Made by a program: the position numbers and the translations under genes
Notes under the pieces: generated by a model
The model's database searches: none
Told to the model about the DNA's origin: nothing
What the model saw: the letters and a program-made list of their open reading frames with translations, nothing else
Assembly (NCBI GenBank): GCA_029239785.1
Contig: JARBUG010000018.1
Span: forward strand, 20,819-84,818
Reading direction: 5' to 3'
Origin: Symbiobacteriaceae bacterium
Lineage (GTDB): Bacteria > Bacillota > Sulfobacillia > Symbiobacteriales > Symbiobacteriaceae
DNA length: 64,000 bases
Shown here: positions 27,393-36,910 of the stretch, piece by piece
How the letters are laid out: each line of letters opens with the position of its first letter
Numbering within the stretch: position 1 is the stretch's first letter

Positions 27393-28190
27393 ATGACCGT
27401 GGTCGAATACGTGGCCCGCGATTGGAACGACCTGACCGACCAGTTGTTCAGCGACTCCTGGCAGGAGGATTTGGGCCGGTTTCGCTCTTCCCATGTATTC
27501 CGCGGCCTTCGCAACGCCGCACACGACCTGCGCCCCAGCCTTTCCCGGCCTGAGCGCAACTATATCAACGTCGAGAATCACCTGCTCCGGGCGTTCAAAA
27601 AGTACGCCCGGCAGGATGCGGTCATCGACGATTCCCTTTGGAACCTGCTGGCCGTTGCCCAGCACCACGGCCTGCCCACCCGCCTGCTTGACTGGACCTA
27701 CTCCCCGTTCGTCGCCCTGCATTTCATGACGGAGAAGGAAGAGGACTTCGTCCACGACGGGCTGGTCTGGAGCGTGGATGTGGCCCGCACCAACGAGTAC
27801 CTGCCGCCGCCCCTGCGGGGAATGCTGCGCAAGGAAGGCTCCATGGTCTTTACGGCCGAAATGCTGAGCCGGGCCGCCAGCACCCTGGAGGAGTTCGAGG
27901 CGCTTTCGACCGATGAGTTTGTGGCCTTTTTTGAGCCGCCTTCGCTTGACGCCCGCATGGTCAACCAGTACGCGCTCTTTTCGCTGATGTCGTCGGCGCG
28001 GGGCTGCCTCGATTCCTGGCTGGCGGAGCGGCCGGACCTGTGTAAAAAAATCATCGTGCCGGCCCCGCTCAAGCGGGAAATCCGCGACCGGCTGGACCAG
28101 GCGAATGTGACGGAGCGGGTGCTCTTCCCGGGCCTCGACGGCCTCAGCCGCTGGGCGGCCCGTTACTACGGGCCCCGGTCCACATCGTGA
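27393..28190 (+). CDS. FRG-domain protein
   Basis: A 265-residue protein with an FRG domain: [19 protein letters not shown] near the N-terminus, then [26 protein letters not shown] domains (named for the FxRG motif) occur in bacterial proteins of unknown activity, some near phage-defence or toxin loci. The ATG at 27393 abuts GGGGGG. A GTG two codons later has better spacing from that site, so the true start may be 27399. No partner gene is adjacent: chemoreceptor genes lie on one side and pullulanase on the other, both on the opposite strand. Confidence 0.82.
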   Translation: MTVVEYVARDWNDLTDQLFSDSWQEDLGRFRSSHVFRGLRNAAHDLRPSLSRPERNYINVENHLLRAFKKYARQDAVIDDSLWNLLAVAQHHGLPTRLLDWTYSPFVALHFMTEKEEDFVHDGLVWSVDVARTNEYLPPPLRGMLRKEGSMVFTAEMLSRAASTLEEFEALSTDEFVAFFEPPSLDARMVNQYALFSLMSSARGCLDSWLAERPDLCKKIIVPAPLKREIRDRLDQANVTERVLFPGLDGLSRWAARYYGPRSTS

Positions 28191-28201
28191 CGCAATACGA
28201 A

Positions 28202-28240
28202 ACGCCCCCGCCAGGCCTTTATCGGGCTCGGCGGGGGCGT
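28202..28240. terminator. Bidirectional terminator
   Basis: ACGCCCCCGCC (28202-28212) pairs with GGCGGGGGCGT (28230-28240) in an 11-bp stem with a 17-base loop, between convergent FRG and pullulanase genes. Confidence 0.8.
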
Positions 28241-28252
28241 CTTGCGTCTTCC

Positions 28253-31162
28253 TTACTTCTGATACAGCACCATCATGCTGATGGCGGGAACCTTGGCTGA
28301 CCCGGTCACCGAACCGGCCTCGGCAACCTTCGTGCCCTGTACCGCCACGTTCCAGGCGCCGCCCGGCAGGTTCACCGTCACATCTTCCCGGTTCGGGTTG
28401 TAAATGACGATGATCTCCTTCCAGGCATCGCCACCGGCGTTATCCTTCAGCCGGAACGCGACCGTGTTGGCCGGCATGCCTTCTTCCAAAAAGCTGAGAT
28501 GCTCGCGAATCTGCTCGGCGGTCGACAGCCGGAAGGCCGGATGTGCCTTGCGCAGCGCAATCAGACCCTTGTAGTACTCGAAGACCTGGCTGTATTGCGA
28601 CTTCCGGGCCCAGTCCAACTGGTTGACCGAATCCGGGGCGTTGTAGGAGTTGTGGTTGCCGCCCTTGGTGCGCAGCATCTCCTCGCCGCCCTGAATAAAG
28701 GGCACGCCCTGGCTCGTGAAGACAATCGCCTGCGACAGCAGGTCCATCTTGATCCGGTCGGCCTCGCTGTCGGAGGCGTTGGACTTGGCAATCTTGTCCC
28801 AGAGCGTCAGGTTGTCGTGGGACGAAGCGTAGTTAATCGACTCCACAGGCTCCTTGGTAAAGTCCTCGATCCAGTTGTCGAAGGCGATGCCGCCCACCAC
28901 ACCGCGCTGGATGTTCATGGTCTGGCTGCCGGCGCCGGTGGCAAAGCCCTTCGTGACGCCATCGTTATCGCCCTTGATGGCGTTGCGGATGTTGTCGTTG
29001 AAGACGGCAATGTTCAGGCCCTGCTGCTTGCCCTTGTCAATGCGCAGCCCGCCGTCGAGGGCGCTGGCGCCACCGGTCCACGGCTCGCCGTAGATGATGA
29101 TCGACGGGTCGATTTCATCCAGGGCGGCCCGGACGGCCTTCATGGTCGCGACATCGTGCAGGCCCATCAGGTCGAAGCGGAAACCGTCAACCTTGTACTC
29201 CTTCGCCCAAAGCTTGACCGAGTCCACAATGTACTTGCGCATCATCGGGCGCTCGGAAGCGGTCTCGTTGCCGGTGCCGGAGCCGTTGGAGAGCTTGCCG
29301 GTGGCATCGTAGCGGTAGTAGTAGGTCGGGGCGATGGATTCGAACGGGCTGGCGCCCATGGAGGTGTGGTTGTAGACGACGTCCATAACGACCCGCAGGC
29401 CGTTGGCGTGGAGCCCCTGGACCATCTGCTTGAACTCCTTGATGCGGGTGACGCCGTTGGGGTCGGTGGCGTAGCTGCCCTCGGGCACGTTGAAGTTCTT
29501 CGGATCGTAGCCCCAGTTGAACTGGTCGTTCCGCTTCTCATCGACCGAGGCATAGTCGAAGGCCGGCAGCAGGTGGACGTGGGTGATGCCGAGCTCCTTC
29601 AGGTGGTCGACGCCGGTCTTGACGCCGTTCGGCCCGATGGTGCCGGTCTCGGTAAAGGCCAGGAACTTGCCCTTGTTCTTGATGCCCGAGGTGGCGTGGG
29701 TCGACATGTCACGCACATGAATTTCGTAGAGGACGGCATCGGTCGCCTTCGTGCTGAAGTTCGGCCGCTGGTGGGCTTCGAAGCCCGCCGGGTTGGTTTC
29801 ACCCCAGTCGACGACCAGCGCCTTGTTACCGTTGACGCCGGCGCCCACGGCATAGGGGTCCATCACCTCAAGCTTCTGGCCGCCGGTTTCGAGCTGGAAG
29901 GTGTAGTACTTGCCCCTCAAGTCGCCATCGACGCTGCCGACCCACGTGCCGCCCTGGTCGGCCTTCAGCGGGTAGGCCTTGGCCTGGCTGGCCGCGTCCT
30001 CGGGGCCAGCGTATACCAGCACGCTGGCGCTGCCCACGGTGGGCGCCCAGAGCCGGAAATTCGTGGCGCTCGGCGTGTAGGTGTGGCCGAGGTCATTGCC
30101 GTTGTAGACGAAGGCCGCATCGTTCAGCACGCCTCGCTTGAGGATGCCGGCGCCCTTCATGCTCTTGTGCTCCAGGGTATACTCGGCTTTGATGTCGGCG
30201 TCTTCAGCGAGGGTGATCAGCACTTCGGTCGTGCCCTTGCCCGTGGCGGTACCCTGCACCAACTGGATGTTGGACGACGGGTACCATTCCTGACCGCTGC
30301 CGTTGTCCTTGGTGAACTTGAACTCGGCGCCGCTGCCCGGCACCTGGCCCTGGCCGCTGCCGACCGGGACGTTCAGCTCGTAGCGCTTGGCCGTGGCGTT
30401 GTAGGTCATTTTCCATTCGGGCGACGGCTTGAACGAGCCGCCCGAGGTGCCCGACCAGGCGTTAAATGCGCCCGAAATGTAGATGGTGCTGTCGCCGGCG
30501 TCGTTCTTGGCGAGGCCCAGGCGCCCGGGCTCCAGCACGAAGCGGACCTGCTTGCCGGTGTCGATGAACTCGTAGCCAATCAGCCCGACCTCGGAGATGC
30601 GGGCGTCCTTTACGTTGTCGATTTTCCGGGCGGGGGTCAGCGTAAAGCCCTCGGTGCCGCCCGTCAGCTCAAGGGAATGGCTGAGCGAGGCGACAATCGT
30701 CCGCCGGCTGTCCATGTATGCGGTGCGGACCTTGGGGGCGGTGGAGACCTTGGCCTTGTCGGTTTCGAACTGCTCTTCGCCCTCAACGACCCAGATTTCG
30801 GCCTTGCCGTTCTGCACGTCGATGTAGCGGTCCTTACCCACGTCCTTGGCCGTCCAGCTGTCGCCGCCCTTGCGGACGATGAAGCCGACTTTGTCATGTT
30901 GCTCCGTGTAAGTAATAGTTGCTACCATGCCGAAATCGTCCTTTTCGGTGAATTTGTAGCCTGCGCCGTCCTTGCCGTTCGGCCAGACCCACAGATCCCA
31001 CGGTTCATAGGCGCCGTCGTAGCGATAGTAGTGGATGGTAATGGTGGTACCGTTTGCAGCCTCGGGAGCGGGAGCCCCGGTCTTGTCGGTCTTTTTCGTG
31101 CATGCGTTGAGGATGCTGACCAGCATCAGCAGAGTCATGAGGATAGAGAGGGTTCTGCGCAT
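28253..31162 (-). CDS. pulA: Type I pullulanase, lipoprotein
   Basis: A 969-residue GH13 debranching enzyme that cleaves alpha-1,6 linkages of pullulan and starch. The signal peptide ends in a lipobox (SILNAC, lipidated C21). A CBM41/PUD-like module follows ([10 protein letters not shown] and [12 protein letters not shown]), then beta-sandwich modules, then the catalytic barrel. The barrel shows [20 protein letters not shown] (type I signature), [21 protein letters not shown] (nucleophile Asp), IYGEPWTGG (acid Glu) and [10 protein letters not shown]. The ATG at 31162 has AGGAGGATT upstream; the frame is open beyond it without a signal peptide. A LacI-type operator lies in its 5' region. Confidence 0.95.
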   Translation of the reverse strand: MRRTLSILMTLLMLVSILNACTKKTDKTGAPAPEAANGTTITIHYYRYDGAYEPWDLWVWPNGKDGAGYKFTEKDDFGMVATITYTEQHDKVGFIVRKGGDSWTAKDVGKDRYIDVQNGKAEIWVVEGEEQFETDKAKVSTAPKVRTAYMDSRRTIVASLSHSLELTGGTEGFTLTPARKIDNVKDARISEVGLIGYEFIDTGKQVRFVLEPGRLGLAKNDAGDSTIYISGAFNAWSGTSGGSFKPSPEWKMTYNATAKRYELNVPVGSGQGQVPGSGAEFKFTKDNGSGQEWYPSSNIQLVQGTATGKGTTEVLITLAEDADIKAEYTLEHKSMKGAGILKRGVLNDAAFVYNGNDLGHTYTPSATNFRLWAPTVGSASVLVYAGPEDAASQAKAYPLKADQGGTWVGSVDGDLRGKYYTFQLETGGQKLEVMDPYAVGAGVNGNKALVVDWGETNPAGFEAHQRPNFSTKATDAVLYEIHVRDMSTHATSGIKNKGKFLAFTETGTIGPNGVKTGVDHLKELGITHVHLLPAFDYASVDEKRNDQFNWGYDPKNFNVPEGSYATDPNGVTRIKEFKQMVQGLHANGLRVVMDVVYNHTSMGASPFESIAPTYYYRYDATGKLSNGSGTGNETASERPMMRKYIVDSVKLWAKEYKVDGFRFDLMGLHDVATMKAVRAALDEIDPSIIIYGEPWTGGASALDGGLRIDKGKQQGLNIAVFNDNIRNAIKGDNDGVTKGFATGAGSQTMNIQRGVVGGIAFDNWIEDFTKEPVESINYASSHDNLTLWDKIAKSNASDSEADRIKMDLLSQAIVFTSQGVPFIQGGEEMLRTKGGNHNSYNAPDSVNQLDWARKSQYSQVFEYYKGLIALRKAHPAFRLSTAEQIREHLSFLEEGMPANTVAFRLKDNAGGDAWKEIIVIYNPNREDVTVNLPGGAWNVAVQGTKVAEAGSVTGSAKVPAISMMVLYQK

Positions 31163-31208
31163 GGATAATCCTCCTGTGTCGCGGGTACCACTGGTTGAGG
31201 TGGCAAGT

Positions 31209-31228
31209 TTGTGCAATCGTTTGCACAA
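31209..31228 (-). promoter_or_regulatory. LacI-family operator of the pullulanase gene
   Basis: TTGTGCAATCGTTTGCACAA at 31209-31228 is a perfect inverted repeat with 8-bp arms. On the minus strand the core reads GCAAACGATTGC, typical of maltose-type LacI repressors (MalR). A minus-strand -10, TATACT, lies further upstream at 31297-31292, so the operator is downstream of the likely start of transcription. Confidence 0.65.
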
Positions 31229-31398
31229 CAATCGGTAGAATTCGGCGACGTGATGGAGATTCCCTGCACCCCTCGATAGTCGTACTTCTGAAGTATAGCA
31301 TGGGGTAACGGCTCGTTTGCGACCGAACATTATTTGCTTAGAAAGGAAAAACCCGGCCGGGTCAAGTCTATGACCACAACCGGGGTTGGCAAAGCAAG

Positions 31399-32904
31399 TC
31401 AGGGCGCTGTGCTGACCACGAAAACATAGGTTGAAGGCGGGTCTGACGCGTGGAGGGAGCTTAGGTTGACCGAATAGGCGAGATGGCTGCCGGTCGGACT
31501 GAGGGATACCCAACTGACAAAGACTCCTCGGGCCAGCTCGCTTAACTGCTTGCCCTGCCGGTCGTGCAATGTGAGGGTTTGGGGCATGGTGTTGCTGACA
31601 ACTGCCAGGCGATCGTTGTCAATCCACACGGCATGGCCGGGGAGGGGGATGGGCATACCTTCTCCTGCGACGGAGGTCATGTAGTACTCCGCCGGGGCGG
31701 CCGCGTTCCAGTGGACGCCGTACACCAGGGCCTTCCCGTCGGGCGCCCAGGAGTCCAGCAGAAGGGTCGTCCGACCAGCGCCGGAATCGCTCCCCGGTGG
31801 GTAGTTGCCCGGCGCCGCCACCTCGGTGATGGTGCCGGTTTTCACATCAGCCACGCAAACGCGCTGATCGGACAGTACCGCCACGTCCGAAATGTTTGCT
31901 TCAAACTGCAGGTCACCGCACAACGTCGCGACTTTGGTGTTGTCCGGGGACCACATCAGTTCGTCGCCGCCCAGCAGCCTTCCCTCCAGGGCGAAGTAGC
32001 GGGCCGTGCCCGAGGCCAGGTCCAGCACACCCAAGCGGGGCGCCAGCTGCGGCTCGGCCCACGCCTCGGGATGCTTGGGGTAGACCGTGTCCATGGGTAC
32101 AGACAGGTAGGCTATCTGACGGGAGTCAGGTGACCAGGAAGCCCAAAAGCTGTAGTAACCGGGCTCGTGCCAGGTGCTCAGGCGCCGGGCGTTCTGGTCC
32201 AGCAAGTAGAACCCCGGCACAGGGTCTGTGCGCTTGGTCTGCACCAGGTACCGGGTGCCGTCGGGGGACCAGGCATCCCACACATTGCTGCCATAAATAC
32301 CAGGGGCTTCGACCTGGTGGGACTCACCGGTTCGCAGGTCCACAAACCAGCCGGCCTCGCCCTTGGGGTAGCTGACAACGCGAGTCCGGTCCGGGCTGAC
32401 CTGCCACTGCGATCCGTCTGCGATCTTCACGGCGTCGCCGCCCGACGGCTTGAGCCAGTGCCCCGGCGCCAGACCGCTGAAAACCACGGCTAATCCGTCG
32501 AGCACCGGCTCGTTGATGTAAAAGGCCTGGCTGCTTGGAATGACGTTCAGCGCCTGCGGCAGGCCGTCCTTCAAATGGAGCACACTCAGTGACTCTTCCG
32601 CCATGCCCCGGAACACCCCGTATACCCGACCTTCATCAACCCATTGGAGGTTCCCGACAGACTTGTACGGGCCTACTCGGAAGCCACCCGGAATTGCTCT
32701 GCGCTGCACGGGGGCTGCTTCGGCGCCGGATGTAGGAGCCGGGAGCGGGACCACGGGGGGAGAGGGAGGTTCGACCGGTGCCGTGGGAGCGCCCGGCGAC
32801 GTGGCGGGAGGCGGCGGCGGGGAAGCGGGCGTCGGGGCCGGATTTCGGGCACATCCCGCCGTCAGCAGGACCGTGCAGACCGCCAGTCCGGTGATTCGTC
32901 TCAT
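31399..32904 (-). CDS. Lipoprotein with TolB-like beta-propeller
   Basis: A 501-residue secreted lipoprotein. The signal peptide ends in LLTAGC (C18). A proline/alanine-rich linker of about 40 residues follows. The rest is a beta-propeller built from PD40-type repeats: WSPDGTRYLV, WSPDSRQIAYLS, WSPDNTKVATL, WAPDGKALVYG and LSPTGSHLAYS. Such propellers usually mediate protein binding. No catalytic domain is present. The ATG at 32904 has AGGAGGTGA upstream. It lies downstream of the flotillin gene on the same strand but behind that gene's terminator. Confidence 0.85.
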   Translation of the reverse strand: MRRITGLAVCTVLLTAGCARNPAPTPASPPPPPATSPGAPTAPVEPPSPPVVPLPAPTSGAEAAPVQRRAIPGGFRVGPYKSVGNLQWVDEGRVYGVFRGMAEESLSVLHLKDGLPQALNVIPSSQAFYINEPVLDGLAVVFSGLAPGHWLKPSGGDAVKIADGSQWQVSPDRTRVVSYPKGEAGWFVDLRTGESHQVEAPGIYGSNVWDAWSPDGTRYLVQTKRTDPVPGFYLLDQNARRLSTWHEPGYYSFWASWSPDSRQIAYLSVPMDTVYPKHPEAWAEPQLAPRLGVLDLASGTARYFALEGRLLGGDELMWSPDNTKVATLCGDLQFEANISDVAVLSDQRVCVADVKTGTITEVAAPGNYPPGSDSGAGRTTLLLDSWAPDGKALVYGVHWNAAAPAEYYMTSVAGEGMPIPLPGHAVWIDNDRLAVVSNTMPQTLTLHDRQGKQLSELARGVFVSWVSLSPTGSHLAYSVNLSSLHASDPPSTYVFVVSTAP

Positions 32905-32960
32905 GAAGCGGTCACCTCCTGACCCTCTGACGCTTTCCGCAGTTCTTCAGTTTCCCCAAC

Positions 32961-32994
32961 AAAACGACCCGGGGCGAAAACACGCCCCGGGTCG
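32961..32994 (-). terminator. Terminator after the flotillin gene
   Basis: CGACCCGGGGCG (32965-32976) pairs with CGCCCCGGGTCG (32983-32994). On the minus strand it is followed by TTTTGTT. Confidence 0.9.
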
Positions 32995-33010
32995 CATCGC
33001 AAGAACGGAG

Positions 33011-34543
33011 TTACTCGGCCTTGGTCTCGGTTACAGTGGCGGTCTCGGCGGGCAACGCGGCCTGGATCTGCTGCACCTGGTCGCCCAGGCCGGGGATGTT
33101 GGCCAGCAGGTCGGAGATCTTCAGCCCGGTCAGCGTCTCCACCATGGCCGGGGCCGTAGCCACAACCTTGGCGATATCGCCCATGAACTTGTTGATGCCA
33201 ACCTCGGAACCGGCACCGCCCGTGGAGAGGATGGTGACCTTGTCGATCTTGGAAAGCGGCTCGGCGGCAGCCCGCATGAGCTCGGGCAGAGCAGGCAGCA
33301 TCTTGTCGAGGATGGCGGCCTGGCCGTACTGCTTATACGCAGCGGCCTTCACCTGCATCGCTTCAGCTTCGGCCTTGCCCTTGGCGAGCACGACTTCGGC
33401 TTCCGCCATACCCTTGGCCCGCAGGGCCTCGGCTTCGGCCTGGCCGGCCAGCTTCCGAATGTCGGCCTCAGCCTGACCAGCGGCACGCACCGATGCGGCC
33501 TGGCCCATGGCCTCCAGCTCGACCTTGCGAGCCTGGGCGCCGGCGATGGTCTCAACGCGCTGCTTTTCGATTTCGGCCTGCTTCAGGACGGTCGCGATCA
33601 GTTCCTTCTCACGCCGCAGGATTTCGGCTTCCTGCACCTTGACCTGCTCCATGCGTTCGACCTGCTGGACCTTGACTTGCTCGGCGATCACCTGCTGCTG
33701 CATGACGTTGGTCTGAATGTCGTACGCCTTGTCAGCCTGCGCCTGCGCCTTCTTGGTCTCGGCCTCGAAGGCCGCCTTCTTCAGGTTCAGGTCACGCTGC
33801 GCCTCAGCCTGCTTCGCAGCCGAGTTCGTCTGGGCCAGAATGGTCTCCTGGTCGGCCAGGGCCTTGGCGACCGATGCCTCACGCTGGGCAATCGCCTGCT
33901 TGATCTCGGTCTCGCGCTGGGCCTCAGCGGCGGCGATGTTCGCAGCCATCTGAATCCGGGCAATATCCGGGCGGCCCATGTTGACGATATAGTCGTTCTT
34001 ATCCTTGATCTCCTTGACGGTGAAGGAAACGACCTCCAGGCCCATCTTGTTCATGTCGTCGGCGACGTTGGAGCGAATGCGGTCGGCGACCATTTCCGGC
34101 TCCTTCACGATCTGCTCGACGGTCAGCTGACCGACAATGCCGCGCAGGTGGCCTTCCATGACCAGCTTCAGCACCTGGTGCCGCTCCTGGATCGACTTGG
34201 AGAGGAACTGCTCGGAAGCAGTCAGAATTGATTCCGTATCGGACTTCACCTTGATCTGGGCGACGGCCTCAACCGTAACGGCGACGCCCTGGAGGGTGTA
34301 GAAATCCTGCTGCGGGACAACGTCGAACGACATCAGTTCCAGCGAAAGTTCCCGGAAGGACTGAATCAGAGGCCAAACCACAAGGCCGCCGCCCTTGGTA
34401 ATCTTGGGGCCGCCAAGGCCGTACACGATCAGCGCCGTGTTGGGCGGAACCTTTCGGTACATCATCGCTGCGACGCTCAGCAGCAGCAGCACGCCCAAAA
34501 TAGTGCCACCAACCACAATCCAGCTACCCGTATCCAAGCCCAT
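33011..34543 (-). CDS. Flotillin-like SPFH-domain protein
   Basis: A 510-residue flotillin (FloT/YuaG-like). It has an N-terminal membrane segment (WIVVGGTILGVLLLLSVAAM) and an SPFH/band-7 domain to about residue 190. A long alanine/glutamate/lysine-rich coiled coil (about 200-370, repeats such as AEAEALRAKGMAEAEVVLAK) and a C-terminal oligomerisation region (ILSTGGAGSEVG) follow. It organises membrane microdomains. The ATG at 34543 has AAGGAGGTATCG upstream. It lies 34 bases downstream of the NfeD-like gene, the usual partner in Firmicutes (YuaF-YuaG order). Confidence 0.95.
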   Translation of the reverse strand: MGLDTGSWIVVGGTILGVLLLLSVAAMMYRKVPPNTALIVYGLGGPKITKGGGLVVWPLIQSFRELSLELMSFDVVPQQDFYTLQGVAVTVEAVAQIKVKSDTESILTASEQFLSKSIQERHQVLKLVMEGHLRGIVGQLTVEQIVKEPEMVADRIRSNVADDMNKMGLEVVSFTVKEIKDKNDYIVNMGRPDIARIQMAANIAAAEAQRETEIKQAIAQREASVAKALADQETILAQTNSAAKQAEAQRDLNLKKAAFEAETKKAQAQADKAYDIQTNVMQQQVIAEQVKVQQVERMEQVKVQEAEILRREKELIATVLKQAEIEKQRVETIAGAQARKVELEAMGQAASVRAAGQAEADIRKLAGQAEAEALRAKGMAEAEVVLAKGKAEAEAMQVKAAAYKQYGQAAILDKMLPALPELMRAAAEPLSKIDKVTILSTGGAGSEVGINKFMGDIAKVVATAPAMVETLTGLKISDLLANIPGLGDQVQQIQAALPAETATVTETKAE

Positions 34544-34577
34544 CGACGATACCTCCTTGTTGCACTAACCGGGTCTA

Positions 34578-35204
34578 CTAGTTCTGTTCCTGGTCTATCG
34601 GCAGCCCGGTCCACGGCTCCACATAGGCAAGGCCGTGCTCGTAACGCAAAACCATGACCTGCTCGCCCCTGGCGATGGGGGTCCCGTTCGCGCTGCGGGC
34701 CGCGGTGACCATGCGTGTGCCGTGCAGGCTGTAAACCAGTTCGCCGGTGCCGCCTTCGCGTATCCCTACGGTCAGCTTACCGACCACGCCGAGATAGTTC
34801 GAGGGGGGCATGGGACGTTCGTGCCGCACCAAAAACTTGAGCCACTTGTAGATCAGCCAGCCCGTGGCCAGGCCGCCGGCGCCCGCTGCCGGAATGGCCA
34901 GCAGCAAGGCAAAGGTCGATGTGCGGGTCATCAGGTAACCGACACCGCCGAAGCCCATCAAGAACGCCACCAGCGTCTGGAAGTTGACGGGCGATACACT
35001 GGCGACGTGAGCGCCGCCGCTGTCGCCAGGGCCATGCCCATGAACTCCCTGGCTCAGGTCGCCATGACCAAAGTCGCCATGGCCGCCATGCGCCCCGCCG
35101 TCGCCGACATGACCGATGCCGCTGGCATCAACAGCGCCCAGCACCGCCGAAACCAGCGTAAGGCCCAAGCCGACGAAGAACATCATCAGGAACACGGTTG
35201 ACAT
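34578..35204 (-). CDS. NfeD/YuaF-like membrane protein
   Basis: A 208-residue protein with an N-terminal helix (FLMMFFVGLGLTLVSAVLGAV), a histidine/glycine-rich loop (about residues 30-65, GHVGDGGAHGGHGDFGHGD) and two further helices. A C-terminal OB-fold NfeD domain follows (GVVGKLTVGIREGGTGELVY through MVLRYEHGLAYVEP). It is the partner of flotillin in membrane-domain organisation. The ATG at 35204 is chosen from three nearby ATGs because GGAGGG is 8 bases away. The His/Gly-rich loop could bind metal; that is an inference from composition. Confidence 0.85.
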   Translation of the reverse strand: MSTVFLMMFFVGLGLTLVSAVLGAVDASGIGHVGDGGAHGGHGDFGHGDLSQGVHGHGPGDSGGAHVASVSPVNFQTLVAFLMGFGGVGYLMTRTSTFALLLAIPAAGAGGLATGWLIYKWLKFLVRHERPMPPSNYLGVVGKLTVGIREGGTGELVYSLHGTRMVTAARSANGTPIARGEQVMVLRYEHGLAYVEPWTGLPIDQEQN

Positions 35205-35337
35205 CCACATACCCTCCTTTCGCATCCAAACGTGGTCTGCACACTAAAGAGGTAATTAGACAAGCGTTTGGTTCACACCTTGGAGATACTACAGGATGAA
35301 ATCAGTTTTTTGTTGCCATTAGGGAGGTCGGCAGTTG

Positions 35338-36279
35338 ATGAAATCGAGCAAAATCGTTCTGATCGGCAGCGGAATGGTGGGGTCAACCTTTGCCTACACC
35401 GTGCTGCTGCGGGGGCTGGCGCACGAACTGGTCATTATTGATGTGAACCGTGCGAAGGCCGAAGGCGACGCCCTGGACCTGAACCACGGCCTCATGTTGG
35501 CAAAGCCCATGAAAATCTACGCCGGCGATTATCCTGACTGCGAGGGCGCCGATATCATCGTGATCACCGCCGGCGCCGCCCAGAAGCCCGGCGAGACCCG
35601 TATCGACCTGATGAACCGGAACGTGGCCATTTTCGATGCGATCATCAAACAGGTGACAAAGTACAACACCGACGGGATCATGCTGATCGCCACCAACCCG
35701 GTTGACATTCTCACGCAGGTGGCACTCAAGCTGTCGGGCTGGTCCGCCAAGCGGGTGATTGGTTCGGGCACGCTGCTTGACAGTTCACGGTTCCGCTATC
35801 TGATTGCCGAAAAGCTGCGGCTGGACCCCCGGAGCGTGCATGGGTACATCATTGGAGAGCATGGCGACACGGAGGTGCCGGTGTGGAGCGGCCTCAACGT
35901 TGCTGGCCTGCTGCCAGACCAGTGTGAGTCGGACCACCGCTGGTGCCTGGACGAAGCCGATAAGGAGACAATTTACGAGGAGACCCGGACGGCAGCGTAC
36001 AAGATTATCGAGCGGAAGGGTTCCACCTACTATGCGATCGCCCTGGCCCTGGCCCGCATTTGTGAGGCGATACTGCGGGACCAGCACTCGGTGCTGCCCG
36101 TCTCTTCCTACCTTGAGAATTACCACGGCGTGAGCAACATTTGCCTGGGGGTGCCCACGGTGGTCGGCCGCAACGGCGTGGAGGCCGTGATGGAGATCCC
36201 CCTCAGCGCCAGAGAGGCCGACCTGTTCCGGGCCTCAGCCGCCAAACTCCAGCAGTTCCTGACCGAAATCGGGTTCTAG
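35338..36279 (+). CDS. ldh: L-lactate dehydrogenase
   Basis: A 313-residue NAD-dependent L-lactate dehydrogenase. The nucleotide-binding motif is VLIGSGMVGSTFAY. The substrate loop is GAAQKPGETRIDL, with the Gln that marks lactate over malate specificity. TNPVDILT and the catalytic histidine H175 in IGEHGD follow. The ATG at 35338 is preferred over an in-frame TTG one codon earlier; AGGGAGG lies upstream. The segment near residues 200-215 (CESDHRWCLDEADK) is less typical, so another 2-hydroxy-acid substrate is possible. It is followed by a strong terminator. Confidence 0.92.
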   Translation: MKSSKIVLIGSGMVGSTFAYTVLLRGLAHELVIIDVNRAKAEGDALDLNHGLMLAKPMKIYAGDYPDCEGADIIVITAGAAQKPGETRIDLMNRNVAIFDAIIKQVTKYNTDGIMLIATNPVDILTQVALKLSGWSAKRVIGSGTLLDSSRFRYLIAEKLRLDPRSVHGYIIGEHGDTEVPVWSGLNVAGLLPDQCESDHRWCLDEADKETIYEETRTAAYKIIERKGSTYYAIALALARICEAILRDQHSVLPVSSYLENYHGVSNICLGVPTVVGRNGVEAVMEIPLSAREADLFRASAAKLQQFLTEIGF

Positions 36280-36285
36280 CGTGCG

Positions 36286-36327
36286 AAACACCGCCCCGTG
36301 GCCGTAAAGGCCTTCGGGGCGGTGTTT
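36286..36327 (+). terminator. Terminator after ldh
   Basis: AAACACCGCCCC (36286-36297) pairs with GGGGCGGTGTTT (36316-36327) in a 12-bp stem; a short T-run overlaps the 3' arm. Confidence 0.85.
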
Positions 36328-36333
36328 TGTGCG

Positions 36334-36765
36334 TCATTCATCGTCATCGATCAGACCGATGGCTGACCCGCGGCTCTGCTTGTAAAGGAAGGTCGCCTTT
36401 TGAAACTGGAGCGCCAGGCAGAGGCCGTGTTTCTGGTGCCGATAAGTGGTAACGGGTATTTCAGTGACGAGGCCGTCAGGAATATCGGCACCCAGCCCGG
36501 TAAATGGCTCCGATAGGTCGGTGGTCAGCCGGCGCCCCTGCGGGGAACGGTGGACGGGGTGGCCACCGGCGGCGCCCGGTTCCAGGGGCCAGATGAGCAG
36601 TAGGCCTGACTGCTTGACCGGGGCGGTGGCAACGCGTTCTGGGAGGTCATCGTCCAGGTCGCGGGCGGCGCAAAGCTGTTCCATGGCCTGCTTGAATCTA
36701 TTCGACCAGACGATGGTCTTGCCTACCGCCTTAAGCGAAACCTCAATTTTTCCTGACAGGTCCAA
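36334..36765 (-). CDS. Hypothetical protein
   Basis: A 143-residue soluble protein with no family I recognise. The TTG start at 36765 is preceded by GAGGTGA about 8 bases upstream. The sequence begins MDLSGKIEVSLKAVGKTIVW and ends with an acidic IDDDE. It is convergent with ldh and divergent from argG. Codon use matches the neighbours. Confidence that it is real rests on the ribosome binding site and tight fit between the ldh terminator and the argG promoter. Confidence 0.5.
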   Translation of the reverse strand: MDLSGKIEVSLKAVGKTIVWSNRFKQAMEQLCAARDLDDDLPERVATAPVKQSGLLLIWPLEPGAAGGHPVHRSPQGRRLTTDLSEPFTGLGADIPDGLVTEIPVTTYRHQKHGLCLALQFQKATFLYKQSRGSAIGLIDDDE

Positions 36766-36844
36766 TGCAGATTCACCTCACCTCTGCCGGGAATCTGCCT
36801 ATATATACGATACCGGAGCGCGCTTTGTTCGGAGTAAATGGGTA

Positions 36845-36880
36845 TTGCATATTTATGCACTATCGCCTTATAATTATGCG
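36845..36880 (+). promoter_or_regulatory. argG promoter with two ARG boxes
   Basis: TTGCAT (36845-36850) and TATAAT (36869-36874) with 18-base spacing. Box 1 is the perfect palindrome TGCATATTTATGCA (36846-36859). Box 2 is CTTATAATTATGCG (36867-36880). Box centres are 21 bp apart. Confidence 0.9.
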
Positions 36881-36910
36881 AGATGATACGTGTCGAGGAG
36901 GCGCCGCTTA

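Noticed and set aside
28499..31168. 889-codon plus-strand frame opposite pullulanase
   Set aside because: Pullulanase motifs, signal peptide and ribosome binding site are unambiguous on the minus strand. The plus frame has no recognisable domain and the usual Gly/Val/Leu-rich antisense composition.
31330..31398. Terminator after the beta-propeller lipoprotein gene
   Set aside because: CCCGGCCGGG and nearby AACCCGG/CCGGGGTT pairs could form a hairpin with T on the minus strand, but several alternative pairings exist and none is clearly best, so I did not list it as a feature.
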